Source: Azonexus sp. (GTDB lineage Bacteria; Pseudomonadota; Gammaproteobacteria; Burkholderiales; Rhodocyclaceae). Taken from it: 64,000 nt of DNA. The notes below the pieces were generated by a model. The model ran no database searches and was not told the DNA's origin. It was given only the letters and a program-made list of their open reading frames with translations. The stretch is taken from positions 1-64,000 of the forward strand of contig JAGOBB010000001.1 in NCBI GenBank assembly GCA_017983615.1, in the 5' to 3' direction. Of this stretch, positions 9,131 through 17,754 are shown in pieces. Position 1 is the first letter of the stretch; every line of letters starts with the position of its first letter. The position numbers were made by a program, and so were the translations under genes.

Positions 9131-10123
9131 CGCTTTCTTGGCGTCGAACTCGGCCTGACTGAGGATGCCTTTCTCAACCAGTCCGTGCAGCTTTTCCAGC
9201 GTCGCCACGACTTCGTCGGCCGACACCGGTGCGACCGGAGCCGCCGTCTGGTTCATGCCCTGGGCGGCCGAAGCCATCGCCTGGCCCATCACCTGCCCGA
9301 AGCCGACACCGGCACCCATGCCGACGCCGAGGCCGGCCATGCCGCCTTCGTTCTTTGCCGCTTCGGGGATGGCGTTGGCGACCTGGTACTGGGTGAAACG
9401 CTGCATGTCGCCGATCATGTTCATGCCGATCTTCTGGTCGAGGATCTTCTGCAATTCCTCCGGCAGTGAGACGTTCTGGACGACCAGCGAGTCGAGCGCC
9501 AACCCGAAGTCAGCGAACATCGGCGCCGCCTTGGCAAACATTGCCTTGCCGAATTCGTCCTGGTTGGCCGCCATGTCGATGAAGGGCACGCCCGATTCGC
9601 CGAACAGGTCGGTCAGGCCGGCAACCATGGTATTGCGCAACTGGCCTTCGAGCTCCTCGCGGCCATAGCTGTCGCGGGTACCGGAAATCTTCTGGTAGAA
9701 CAGCTTCGGATCGGTCAGGTGGTACGAGTAGATGCCGAAGGCGCGCAGGCGGACGATGCCAAATTCCTTGTCGCGGATGGTGATCGGGTTCGGCGTGCCC
9801 CACTTCTGGTCGAGCTGGGTGCGCGTCGAGAAGAAGTAGAGGTCGGATTTGAACGGAGACTCGAACAGCTTGTCCCAGTTCTTCAAATAGGTCAGGACCG
9901 GCAGCGTCTGCGTCGTCAGCTTGTACATGCCGGGCGCGAAGACGTCGGCCACCGTGCCTTCATTGACGAACAGCGCGACCTGCGAATCGCGCACGGTCAG
10001 GCTGGCGCCGTACTGAATTTCCATCTCGGCCATCGGGAAACGCCAGGCCAGCGTGCCGTCGGCCTCCTCGGTCCATTGCAGGATGTCGATAAACTGTTTC
10101 TTGATGAAGTCCATCAGGGCCAT
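9107..10123 (-). CDS. SPFH domain / SHOCT C-terminal protein (YdjI or virion-core-like)
   Basis: The product is 338 aa. An SPFH (band-7-like) domain covers about residues 30-240, followed by a Gly/Ala/Met-rich linker (GVGMGAGVGFGQVMGQAM) and a SHOCT domain at about 305-338 (GLVEKGILSQAEFDAKKAELL). It lacks an N-terminal TM, unlike classical flotillins. The family is often annotated as virion core protein-like. Related proteins are thought to oligomerise on membranes as scaffolds. It lies 18 bp after DUF350 and 10 bp before DUF4178, with repeat copy 2 in that junction. Confidence 0.88.
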   Translation of the reverse strand: MALMDFIKKQFIDILQWTEEADGTLAWRFPMAEMEIQYGASLTVRDSQVALFVNEGTVADVFAPGMYKLTTQTLPVLTYLKNWDKLFESPFKSDLYFFSTRTQLDQKWGTPNPITIRDKEFGIVRLRAFGIYSYHLTDPKLFYQKISGTRDSYGREELEGQLRNTMVAGLTDLFGESGVPFIDMAANQDEFGKAMFAKAAPMFADFGLALDSLVVQNVSLPEELQKILDQKIGMNMIGDMQRFTQYQVANAIPEAAKNEGGMAGLGVGMGAGVGFGQVMGQAMASAAQGMNQTAAPVAPVSADEVVATLEKLHGLVEKGILSQAEFDAKKAELLKKLS

Positions 10124-10141
10124 GTCAGTCTCCTTGAGAGG

Positions 10142-10543
10142 TCAGGCGATGCAGCCGGCGTTGAGGATGCCGATGCCGAGGGAAAACGAAGCGAGGAATA
10201 TTCCCGAGGCGACCTTGCCTTGCGGGATGGCGTGATTGATCTGGGGCAGCGCGAAACGCGCCAACATGTAGGCCAGCAGCTGCACGACACAGGCGACGAC
10301 GCCCCAGCCAACCATGGCGCGAATGTCATGGCTGACGGCGACCGAGACGGCGATCGGCATGGCATAGCCAACGATGGCGCCGCCCAGGCTGACCGCCGCC
10401 GCCGTATTTCCCTCGCGGATCAGTGTCAGTTCGCTGTATGGCGTAATGAAGACATAGAGAACGACAAAAACGGCGAGCAGGCCGACAGCCGTCGCGAAAT
10501 AGCCGGCAAAGGCCGGCAGGCTGCTGATGACCGGATCGAACAT
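10142..10543 (-). CDS. DUF350 domain-containing membrane protein
   Basis: The product is 133 aa and almost wholly hydrophobic, with about four TM helices (FAGYFATAVGLLAVFVVLYVF, AAAVSLGGAIVGYAMPIAVSV, VGWGVVACVVQLLAYMLA, ASGIFLASFSLGIGILNAG). This matches the DUF350 (UPF0719) family. DUF350 genes are often linked with DUF4178, SPFH/PspA-like and spermidine-synthase-like genes, suggesting a role in membrane stress or polyamine-linked processes (established association, not mechanism). It is the first gene of the four-gene minus-strand operon ending at 7019. Confidence 0.88.
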   Translation of the reverse strand: MFDPVISSLPAFAGYFATAVGLLAVFVVLYVFITPYSELTLIREGNTAAAVSLGGAIVGYAMPIAVSVAVSHDIRAMVGWGVVACVVQLLAYMLARFALPQINHAIPQGKVASGIFLASFSLGIGILNAGCIA

Positions 10544-10600
10544 GGAATCTCCCGGAGGTGGCGCAATGACAGCGGATTGTCACCGCTCGCCGGTGTTTGT

Positions 10601-12286
10601 TCAAGCCTGACGGGTGCGATACCAGGCGATGAACTCGGCTAGCGGCATCGGTTTGGCGTATAGATAGCCTTGGGCGTCGGCACAGCCAAGGGCCTGCAAC
10701 TTGTCGCGCTGAGTCTCGTCCTCGACACCTTCAGCCAGCGAGCGCATACCCAGGTCGTGGGTCAGGTCGATGATGGCGCGGACGATGCGCAGCCCCTCGG
10801 CCGAGCCGGACATACCGATGACGAAGGAACGGTCGATCTTGATTTCGTTGAGCGGCAGGGTGGCGAGATAACTCAATGAGGAATAGCCGGTGCCGAAATC
10901 GTCGAGCGCCAGCCGGATTCCGATATCCCGCAGTTTGCACATGACCGACAGGCCGCGCTCGCGGTCGACCATCATCGCCGACTCGGTCAACTCGAAGGTG
11001 AACCGATTAGCCGGCAGGCGCCAGGTTTCCAGACATTGGGCGACCAGTTCGGGCAGGTCGGTATCGAGCAGATCGCCCGCCGTCAGGTTCAGCGACAAGC
11101 GAACCGGTAATCCGACCGCGTCCAGTTCGGCGCAGGTCCGCAACGCGGCCCTTAGCAGCCAGTCTGTGAACTCGGCACGCCAGCCGTTTTCCTCGATCAC
11201 TTCCATGATTAGCATGGGCGCTACCCACTCGCCGTTCGCCCGCCGCCAGCGCAACAGCAATTCGGCGCCAAAACAGGCGCCGGTACCGATATCGACCTGC
11301 GGCTGCAAGTGGACCGTCAGGGACTGATTGCGTAGTGCGTGGCGCAGTTCCTCGGAAAGCTGGTGGCGCCTCTGCCAATCGATCTTCATTGCCGCGTCAA
11401 ACAGGGCAAAGGGTTCGTGCGAGGCTTGCAGGCTAGCCCGGGCCAGCCGGGCAGCGCGAACGAGTTCCTCGGCGTCGGTGCCATGCTCCGGCGCAATCGC
11501 AGCACCAATCGCAACATCGAGCGTGATACTGCGCCCACTGAGGAGTTCGACCGGATGGACAAAGGCACGCCGGATATGTGCAGCGGCCAAGGCCGGCTGG
11601 GCCATCGAGTGCATCTCGGAAAGGAGCAGCAGCCACTCCCCTTCGTGGCCGACATAGACCTTGTCCTGATGGCGCAGCAGGGCTACCAGCTGGTCGGTAA
11701 GCAAGCCCGGCATGCTTTGAAGTTCGCCGGCATCAAGATGAGAAAAGGCTTGGCGACTGACCATGGATACCGACAGCACGGCCGGCCGTTGACCTTGCTC
11801 CAGCAATTCACGCAAATTGTGCAGCGCTGCAAACTCACCGGGCAAGCCAGCTTCAGCATTGCGCGCCTCCTCGCCCAACTCGGTTGCACAACTGATCGCG
11901 GACATCACGCTGCGCCGGAGAATCCCGAAAAGATCGAGCTCGATCCGGGCAACCTGGGATGCGCTGCCAAACAAGTCAGCTTCGCTGATGGAAACGGCAT
12001 CGCTGAAGAAACAGAAAATGTCGGCTACGGAGTAGCCCCGGCTCCTCAGTTTGTGCCAGGACTGCATCCAGCTTCGCTGCCAGCTCTCATCGGCAATCAT
12101 CAGCGGCAGCTCGGACGTTTGCTCAAGAAATTCGGCAAGTGCCGCGTGCTCCCCAAAACGAGGAGCCGCCTTCGCGACTGCCGTGCGCCAAACCGCCGAC
12201 AAGGCGCGCAGCGAGCGCAAGTCTTCCAGGCTTACGCCAAAGGCCGCATAGTCGATATAGTCGCTGCTATCCGAGATAGTAGTCAT
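10601..12286 (-). CDS. EAL-domain c-di-GMP phosphodiesterase with degenerate GGDEF
   Basis: From the ATG at 12286 the product is about 561 aa; an upstream ATG at 12307 is also possible, and no clear ribosome site decides. Residues 1-150 have no recognisable domain. A degenerate GGDEF follows (about 150-310) with HEGEW in place of the active site, so no cyclase activity is expected. The C-terminal EAL domain (about 320-560) keeps ExL (as ELL), the N in LSLNLT, the Glu in FELTES, the DDFGTGYSSL loop, the Lys in IKIDRS and the Gln in DAQGYL. It is therefore predicted to be an active c-di-GMP hydrolase. Its start overlaps the end of the HD-GYP gene. Confidence 0.88.
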   Translation of the reverse strand: MTTISDSSDYIDYAAFGVSLEDLRSLRALSAVWRTAVAKAAPRFGEHAALAEFLEQTSELPLMIADESWQRSWMQSWHKLRSRGYSVADIFCFFSDAVSISEADLFGSASQVARIELDLFGILRRSVMSAISCATELGEEARNAEAGLPGEFAALHNLRELLEQGQRPAVLSVSMVSRQAFSHLDAGELQSMPGLLTDQLVALLRHQDKVYVGHEGEWLLLLSEMHSMAQPALAAAHIRRAFVHPVELLSGRSITLDVAIGAAIAPEHGTDAEELVRAARLARASLQASHEPFALFDAAMKIDWQRRHQLSEELRHALRNQSLTVHLQPQVDIGTGACFGAELLLRWRRANGEWVAPMLIMEVIEENGWRAEFTDWLLRAALRTCAELDAVGLPVRLSLNLTAGDLLDTDLPELVAQCLETWRLPANRFTFELTESAMMVDRERGLSVMCKLRDIGIRLALDDFGTGYSSLSYLATLPLNEIKIDRSFVIGMSGSAEGLRIVRAIIDLTHDLGMRSLAEGVEDETQRDKLQALGCADAQGYLYAKPMPLAEFIAWYRTRQA

Positions 12287-13568
12287 TGGCAGCCAGGCCG
12301 TAGGCATTGTTCGGCAGCGCCTTGGCTATGCGCAGACGGGCATTTGCCTCATCGCGCAACTCGACGATGCGATAGCTTGTCACCGGTTCCTTGTTCGCAT
12401 CGAGCATCATCAGCAGCCGCGGCTTGGCCCGTTGCACCCGGTTCTGCTGGATCACCACGCCAACTTCGCCGGTATTCAGTTCAACCAGCGTGCCGCTTGG
12501 GTACAAGCCGACACACTGGACAAACTGCTCCATCAACGCCGGGTTGAACTGCTTGCCACGCTGATTGTGCAGCTCTTCGAGCGCCGCCTGATAGCCGAGC
12601 GCATTACGATAGGGTTTGTCCTTGAGCATCGCGCAAAACGAGTCTGCAATCCCGGCTATTTCCGCCGCCATCCCGATCTCTTCGAACCGCAGCCCACGGG
12701 GATAGCCACTGCCATCCCAACGCTCATGATGCCTGGACACCGTCACGATCACCTCTTGCGGCACATCAACCTTGGAATACAGGATTTCAAGGGAGCTAGC
12801 CACATGGGACCTGATCAACTCACGCTCCTCCGCCGACAGAGTGTCCTTCTTTGCCAGCAATTCGACAGGCAGTTCTATCTTGCCAATGTCCTGCATCATT
12901 CCGGCCAGGCCAAGTTCAACCAGGCGCTGTTCGCGCCAGCCAATATGGCTGCCAAGCAGGATCATGTTCACCGACACATCCATGGCATGGTCGAAACTGT
13001 ACTGATCCCGCCGCTTCAGGCGCAGCAACCACATCACCGCATCGGCGTTGCGCTGCAGGCTGCTCGTGATATCTCTCAAGCCTTCCCGAACAGTATGTAT
13101 TTTGACTTCCCGACCTTCGGAAAAAGCCTGAAACGCATGCTGCAAGGCATGCGTCAATTCATCGTAGCGGGGCTCGATATAACCCAGTTCACGCGACAGC
13201 GCCTGAGCATGTTCGTTGTCCTTCTGCGAATGGAGAAAATCGAGGAAACGCCGGCGACGCCCCTCTCGCCTGTCCTGCTCAGACAACGTAAACAGCGTGC
13301 TGCCTCCGCGCACATTTTCCGTATGCGAGGACTGATAGGGCGATGATTTCAGGGCTCGATCAAACCCCGGCTTTGGTGCTGCATAGTGCTCGTTCAGCGA
13401 ACGGGAACGATCGATATACACAAAGCGGCACTTCTGCTGAAAAATATCGACCTGATCCGGCGTCGACAGGACGAAGCCCTGAAAAGCGAATGAAAACTCA
13501 TTCCAGGAACAATCCGGCTCCGCGACGAACATGCCGATCTTGAGGTCGGCGACCGATACAATCTCCAT
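12267..13568 (-). CDS. HD-GYP-like protein with DUF3391 and a lost HD histidine
   Basis: The product is 433 aa. A DUF3391 domain lies at about residues 4-115 (IVSVADLKIGMFV), then an HD-GYP-type domain at about 185-345. Most family residues are present: His194 in SFDHAMDV, HHE at 280-282, and DGSGYP at 285-290. However, the signature HD is replaced by QD (Gln226-Asp227 in MMQDIGK). Loss of the metal-ligand His suggests reduced or no c-di-GMP hydrolysis, so it may act as a receptor or partner of the adjacent EAL protein (inference). It follows coaX by 11 bp and the next gene overlaps it. Confidence 0.85.
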   Translation of the reverse strand: MEIVSVADLKIGMFVAEPDCSWNEFSFAFQGFVLSTPDQVDIFQQKCRFVYIDRSRSLNEHYAAPKPGFDRALKSSPYQSSHTENVRGGSTLFTLSEQDRREGRRRRFLDFLHSQKDNEHAQALSRELGYIEPRYDELTHALQHAFQAFSEGREVKIHTVREGLRDITSSLQRNADAVMWLLRLKRRDQYSFDHAMDVSVNMILLGSHIGWREQRLVELGLAGMMQDIGKIELPVELLAKKDTLSAEERELIRSHVASSLEILYSKVDVPQEVIVTVSRHHERWDGSGYPRGLRFEEIGMAAEIAGIADSFCAMLKDKPYRNALGYQAALEELHNQRGKQFNPALMEQFVQCVGLYPSGTLVELNTGEVGVVIQQNRVQRAKPRLLMMLDANKEPVTSYRIVELRDEANARLRIAKALPNNAYGLAANDYYLG

Positions 13569-13579
13569 AATCTTTCTAA

Positions 13580-14305
13580 TTATTGGCGCTTCTCGAACGC
13601 GATTTGCTTCAGCCCTTCGAGAGGGAGATTGTGCGCGATGCGATGGGGGATGACAAGGAGATGTGCGAGTTGTTCGGCGTGACCGCCGGACAGCAGGCAG
13701 TCGCCCCCCCGGCTATTCAGGCGGGAGAAGATTCGCTCAATTGCCCCGGCCTGAGCCTCGATCAAACCGGAGACGATGGCATCGTCGGTGCAGCGCGGAT
13801 GGATGGAGTACTCGCCACTGGCCATTGGCAGGGCGGCCGTTCCGCGAGCCAGCGAACCCGCCATCAGCTCGAATCCAGGGAGAATGACCCCACCGAGAAA
13901 CTGGCCATCGGCATCGATCGTATCGATCGTTGTCGCCGTCCCTGCCATGACCACCACTGCAGCCCCCTGCACGAGGCTGCGCGCGCCAATCAGGGCGCAC
14001 CAGCGATCAACGCCCAGGCTCTCGGGTTTGCTGTATAGATTCGTCACGCCACAGCACCGAGACGAGGAACGAACCTCGCTCAACACCGAAAGCCACGCCG
14101 AGAGTTGCTCGCGAATTCGGTCACCCGCATCCGGCCCGGCGACGTTCGCCAGCACGATTCGCTCCGGCTTCGGGCTGGCGGTGGCGAGTACCCCCCCCAA
14201 CTGATTGACATCGGCTTGGGCCAGCGCTCCTTGCACAAGCCACTGGACACCGTCATGGACGCCCCATTTGATACGGGTATTTCCACTGTCGAGGCAAATG
14301 ATCAT
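13580..14305 (-). CDS. coaX: Type III pantothenate kinase
   Basis: The product is 241 aa, typical of CoaX. The ATP-binding start CLDSGNTRIKWG at residues 4-15, the GVDRW motif near residue 98 and AGTATTID near 120 are the family signatures. It phosphorylates pantothenate in the first step of coenzyme A synthesis. The start ATG overlaps the birA stop by 4 bases (ATGA). The birA-coaX order is common in betaproteobacteria. Confidence 0.95.
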   Translation of the reverse strand: MIICLDSGNTRIKWGVHDGVQWLVQGALAQADVNQLGGVLATASPKPERIVLANVAGPDAGDRIREQLSAWLSVLSEVRSSSRCCGVTNLYSKPESLGVDRWCALIGARSLVQGAAVVVMAGTATTIDTIDADGQFLGGVILPGFELMAGSLARGTAALPMASGEYSIHPRCTDDAIVSGLIEAQAGAIERIFSRLNSRGGDCLLSGGHAEQLAHLLVIPHRIAHNLPLEGLKQIAFEKRQ

Positions 14306-15120
14306 GGGCGAGCGCCCCCAAGGGAATTTACCGCAGGACGCAGGCTGACATCGCCCGAGTGGATTCGCTCAATGCCAGCGCCGGTATCGAGCAGCAGGGC
14401 GCCATCATCGTCGACACCCATACAGCGACCATGTTGAGGCTCAGCACCATCGGCCAGAATCTGCACCATCTGATCCTGCCATGCGTGATAGCACTGCCAT
14501 TCCGATTTCAGGCAAGAAAAGCCATCGACCGCAAACTTGTCCAGAACCACGGCCAAACGAGCAAGAATGGCTGCCAGCACCGCATGACGATCGGGCGGCA
14601 GCGAAGATGCCCGAGTCAGCCCCGTCACCGGCATCGGAAAATCGCCGCTTGGCGCGTCCAGATTGAGGCCAATGCCAATGATGGCCTGCGATCCGCGCCG
14701 GTCGCTCGTCAGTTCGATCAGAACGCCAGCCAACTTGGCAAATTCGCCTTCCGACTCGAGCAGGACGTCGTTCGGCCATTTCAGGCGAATGCCACGCACT
14801 CCAAGCCCCTCCAGCGCCTGAGCCAATCCGAGGCCGACGGCCAGCGATAATCCGCTCAATCTGGAAACAGGACCGGGGAAGCGCCAAAGCAGTGAAAAGG
14901 TCAAGCTTGACTCCGGCGACGACAACCACGTCCGCCCCCGCCGGCCACGCCCTGCGCTTTGCCGATCAGCCACGACCACGGTACCGGCCGGTGCCCCGCG
15001 GTCGGTCCGGCGCATCAACTCGCTGCTGGTCGAATCACATTCATCCAGTGCGTCCACATCGAAACGCCCGGACAGGCTACCCAGCCGGGCCTTGAGCAAT
15101 ACGGGGTCGATCAGTGCCAT
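14302..15120 (-). CDS. birA: Biotin-[acetyl-CoA-carboxylase] ligase (no HTH domain)
   Basis: The start at 15120 gives 272 aa beginning MALIDPVLL; an upstream extension would overlap ntrC and is not needed. The ligase core has CDSTSSELMRR, the biotinyl-AMP loop segment QSAGRGRRGR, and KWPNDVLL, then the C-terminal domain. It makes biotinyl-AMP and transfers biotin to the carboxylase BCCP. The N-terminus is too short for the DNA-binding HTH of the E. coli BirA, so it should not be a transcription repressor. It overlaps coaX by 4 bases. Confidence 0.92.
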   Translation of the reverse strand: MALIDPVLLKARLGSLSGRFDVDALDECDSTSSELMRRTDRGAPAGTVVVADRQSAGRGRRGRTWLSSPESSLTFSLLWRFPGPVSRLSGLSLAVGLGLAQALEGLGVRGIRLKWPNDVLLESEGEFAKLAGVLIELTSDRRGSQAIIGIGLNLDAPSGDFPMPVTGLTRASSLPPDRHAVLAAILARLAVVLDKFAVDGFSCLKSEWQCYHAWQDQMVQILADGAEPQHGRCMGVDDDGALLLDTGAGIERIHSGDVSLRPAVNSLGGARP

Positions 15121-15130
15121 GCGGCGGATT

Positions 15131-16543
15131 CTACTCCGCCGCGTGCTCCTTGCCGCCATCGATGCCGAGTTCGGCAATCTTGCGGGTAATCGTATTGCGA
15201 CCGATACCGAGCGCCTGGGCAGCCTCGATCCGGCGCCCGCCGGTATGCGCCAGCGCCCGCGAAATCAGGATACGTTCAAAGATTTGTGACAACACCCCAT
15301 GCACATCCGGCACGCCCCGCGCCAGCATGCGGTCGACTTCCCCTTCGAGCGCACTTTCCCAGTCGGTGGCCAGCGCCACCGGCGTCGCATCACGCAGCTC
15401 GCCCGGCAGATCGCCCACCTCAACCTGCTGACCCGGCGCCATCACGGTCAACCAGTGACAAAGGTTTTCCAGTTGCCGAACGTTGCCCTGGAAGTCCAGC
15501 CCGGACAGATACTTCAGGGCAGTTTCGGAAAGTCGCTTGGTTTCGACCCCCAGCTCGCGGGCACTCTTCTGCAGGAAATGGCGCGTCAGCAGGGGGATAT
15601 CCTCGCGCCGCTCGCGCAGTGCCGGCAGCCGGATACGGATGACGTTCAGGCGATGGAACAAGTCTTCACGGAACAGACCGTCCTTGACCCGCGTTTCCAG
15701 ATTTTGATGGGTTGCCGCGATGACGCGAACGTTGGCCTTGATTGGCGAATGCCCGCCGACTCGGTAAAAGTGCCCATCGGACAAGACACGTAGCAAGCGG
15801 GTTTGAAGTTCGGAAGGCATATCGCCAATTTCGTCGAGGAACAGCGTGCCTCCTTCTGCCTGCTCAAAGCGACCGCGTCGCTGCGCCTGCGCGCCGGTAA
15901 ACGCGCCGCGCTCGTGGCCGAAGAGTTCGGATTCCAGAAGATCTTTCGGAATCGCCGCCGTGTTGATCGCGATGAAGGGTTTGTCGGCCCGCGGGCTGTG
16001 TCGGTGCAAGGCACGAGCAACCAGTTCCTTCCCGGAACCCGACTCGCCGGTGATCAAAACGGTGGCGTGCGACAGCGCAAGACGGCCGATGGCACGAAAC
16101 ACCTCCTGCATGGCCGGCGCCTGACCGAGAATCTCCGGGACCAGCCCCTCTTCCTCTGAGGCACCGCTTTGGTGCATTGACTCATCAATGGCGCGCCGGA
16201 TCAGCTCGACAGCCTGATCGACGTCGAAGGGCTTCGGCAGGTATTCGAAGGCCCCGCCCTGAAACGCCGCAACGGCGCTTTCCAGATCGGAATAGGCCGT
16301 CATGATGATGACCGGTACGGACGGGAAACGGGTCTTCACCTCCTGCAGCAATTCCAGCCCGGACTGGCCTGGCATGCGGATATCGGACATCAGTACCTGT
16401 GGCGGCTCGATGCCCTGCTCAAGCTGCGAAATGGCCTCGCTCGCGGAGGCATAGCTCTTGAACGGGATGCCCTCGCGGGACAGGGTCTTCTCCAGGACCC
16501 AGCGGATGGAACGATCGTCGTCTACGATCCAGACCGGTTTCAT
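15131..16543 (-). CDS. ntrC: Nitrogen regulator NtrC (NR(I)), sigma-54 activator
   Basis: Starting at MKPVWIVDDD (16543) gives 470 aa and places the phospho-acceptor at Asp54 in LMSDIRMPG, the NtrC position; an alternative ATG lies 15 bases upstream. The receiver domain (1-120) is followed by the AAA+ sigma-54 interaction domain with GESGSGKE and GAFTGA, and a C-terminal Fis-type HTH (EAAQALGIGRNTITRKI). It activates glnA and other nitrogen genes when phosphorylated by NtrB. Two NtrC boxes lie ahead of glnA in this window. It follows ntrB with about 50 bp spacing. Confidence 0.95.
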   Translation of the reverse strand: MKPVWIVDDDRSIRWVLEKTLSREGIPFKSYASASEAISQLEQGIEPPQVLMSDIRMPGQSGLELLQEVKTRFPSVPVIIMTAYSDLESAVAAFQGGAFEYLPKPFDVDQAVELIRRAIDESMHQSGASEEEGLVPEILGQAPAMQEVFRAIGRLALSHATVLITGESGSGKELVARALHRHSPRADKPFIAINTAAIPKDLLESELFGHERGAFTGAQAQRRGRFEQAEGGTLFLDEIGDMPSELQTRLLRVLSDGHFYRVGGHSPIKANVRVIAATHQNLETRVKDGLFREDLFHRLNVIRIRLPALRERREDIPLLTRHFLQKSARELGVETKRLSETALKYLSGLDFQGNVRQLENLCHWLTVMAPGQQVEVGDLPGELRDATPVALATDWESALEGEVDRMLARGVPDVHGVLSQIFERILISRALAHTGGRRIEAAQALGIGRNTITRKIAELGIDGGKEHAAE

Positions 16544-16592
16544 ATTTTGTAGGCTCATCTTGTCGTTGGAATGCACCAAACAGAAGCAAAAC

Positions 16593-17654
16593 TCAGGCCT
16601 GTTCAACCGGCAGGCGCAACGTGAAGACAGTATCTCCCGGGCGACTCGAACAATCGATCGTGCCGTGGTGGTGCTGGATAAAATTCTGGGCGATCGTCAG
16701 GCCAAGCCCGCTTCCCCCCTCGCGCCCGGAAACCAGCGGATAAAACATCCGTTCGCGGATTTCATCAGGAATCCCCGGACCGTTGTCGATCACCTTGATT
16801 TCCATGGCTAGGCGATAGCGCTTCTTGGCCAGCGTTACCTGGCGCAGCGAACGCGTCCGGAGAATGATCTCGCCCTCGCCGTTCATAGCCTGCGCCGCAT
16901 TGCGGGCAATGTTCAGCACGGCCTGGATCAGTTGCTCGCGGTCGCCGACCAACTCGGGCAAACTGGTGTCGTAATCGCGCCGTACCTGCAGCGAACCGGG
17001 AAACTCCGCCCGCAACAGGCTGCGCACCCGTTCGAGGATTTCGTGGATGTTGACCGTCGTTGGCAACATCGCCCGATGCGGCGTCAAGAGGCGCTGCATC
17101 AGGTCCTGCAAGCGATCGGCCTCCTTGATGATGACCTGCGTGTATTCCTTGAGCGACGGGTTGGCCAGTTCATGCTCCAGCAATTGGGCAGCGCCGCGAA
17201 TGCCGCCCAGCGGGTTCTTGATCTCGTGTGCCAGATTGCGAATCAGCTCGCGGCTGACCTGCTGCTGCTCGATCAAGCGCTCCTCCCTCGTCGCCGTCAG
17301 GTGATGTTCGATCGGCTGCAACTCCAGCAACAGCCGGACGCCGGGAGCGATATCCGGCCGCAAGGGAGTCACCGTGCAGTTGATGTGCAGTTTTTCGCCG
17401 TCGCTACGCAGCAATTCGATGTTCTGGCCGGTGTAACCCCAGTTGTTGTTGAGGCCATTGTCGAGCGCCGACTGCAGGGTTGCGGAACAGGTGCAGGCTG
17501 CCGAAAGGGTTTTGCCGATGACGGAACGACTGCTGACGCCCAAGAGGTTTTCGCCGGCCGCATTGATGTAGCGGATGGCCTGCCCCTCGTCGATCAGCAG
17601 CACGGCCGAGGCCAGCAGATCGAGGCCGGCAAAGGAAGCATGGGTGACATTCAT
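16593..17654 (-). CDS. ntrB: Nitrogen sensor histidine kinase NtrB (NR(II))
   Basis: The start MNVTHASFAG (17654) gives 353 aa; a longer frame reaches 17726 but runs past the divergent RND gene. A PAS domain (about 10-120) precedes the dimerisation/phospho-acceptor helix with His in RNLAHEIKNPLGG. The HATPase domain follows with NIARNAAQAM, DNGPGIP and GSGLGLTIAQ. No TM helix is present, as expected for a soluble NtrB controlled by PII. It is the first gene of a minus-strand run ntrB-ntrC-birA-coaX. Confidence 0.94.
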   Translation of the reverse strand: MNVTHASFAGLDLLASAVLLIDEGQAIRYINAAGENLLGVSSRSVIGKTLSAACTCSATLQSALDNGLNNNWGYTGQNIELLRSDGEKLHINCTVTPLRPDIAPGVRLLLELQPIEHHLTATREERLIEQQQVSRELIRNLAHEIKNPLGGIRGAAQLLEHELANPSLKEYTQVIIKEADRLQDLMQRLLTPHRAMLPTTVNIHEILERVRSLLRAEFPGSLQVRRDYDTSLPELVGDREQLIQAVLNIARNAAQAMNGEGEIILRTRSLRQVTLAKKRYRLAMEIKVIDNGPGIPDEIRERMFYPLVSGREGGSGLGLTIAQNFIQHHHGTIDCSSRPGDTVFTLRLPVEQA

Positions 17655-17754
17655 GGCGATCATTGTAGCGATTTGACGCCGGCCTCTCATTAGAACTTGC
17701 GTTACTGACCGATCGTTCATTATCATGCATTACCCGCCACCGAATGCCGGAACC

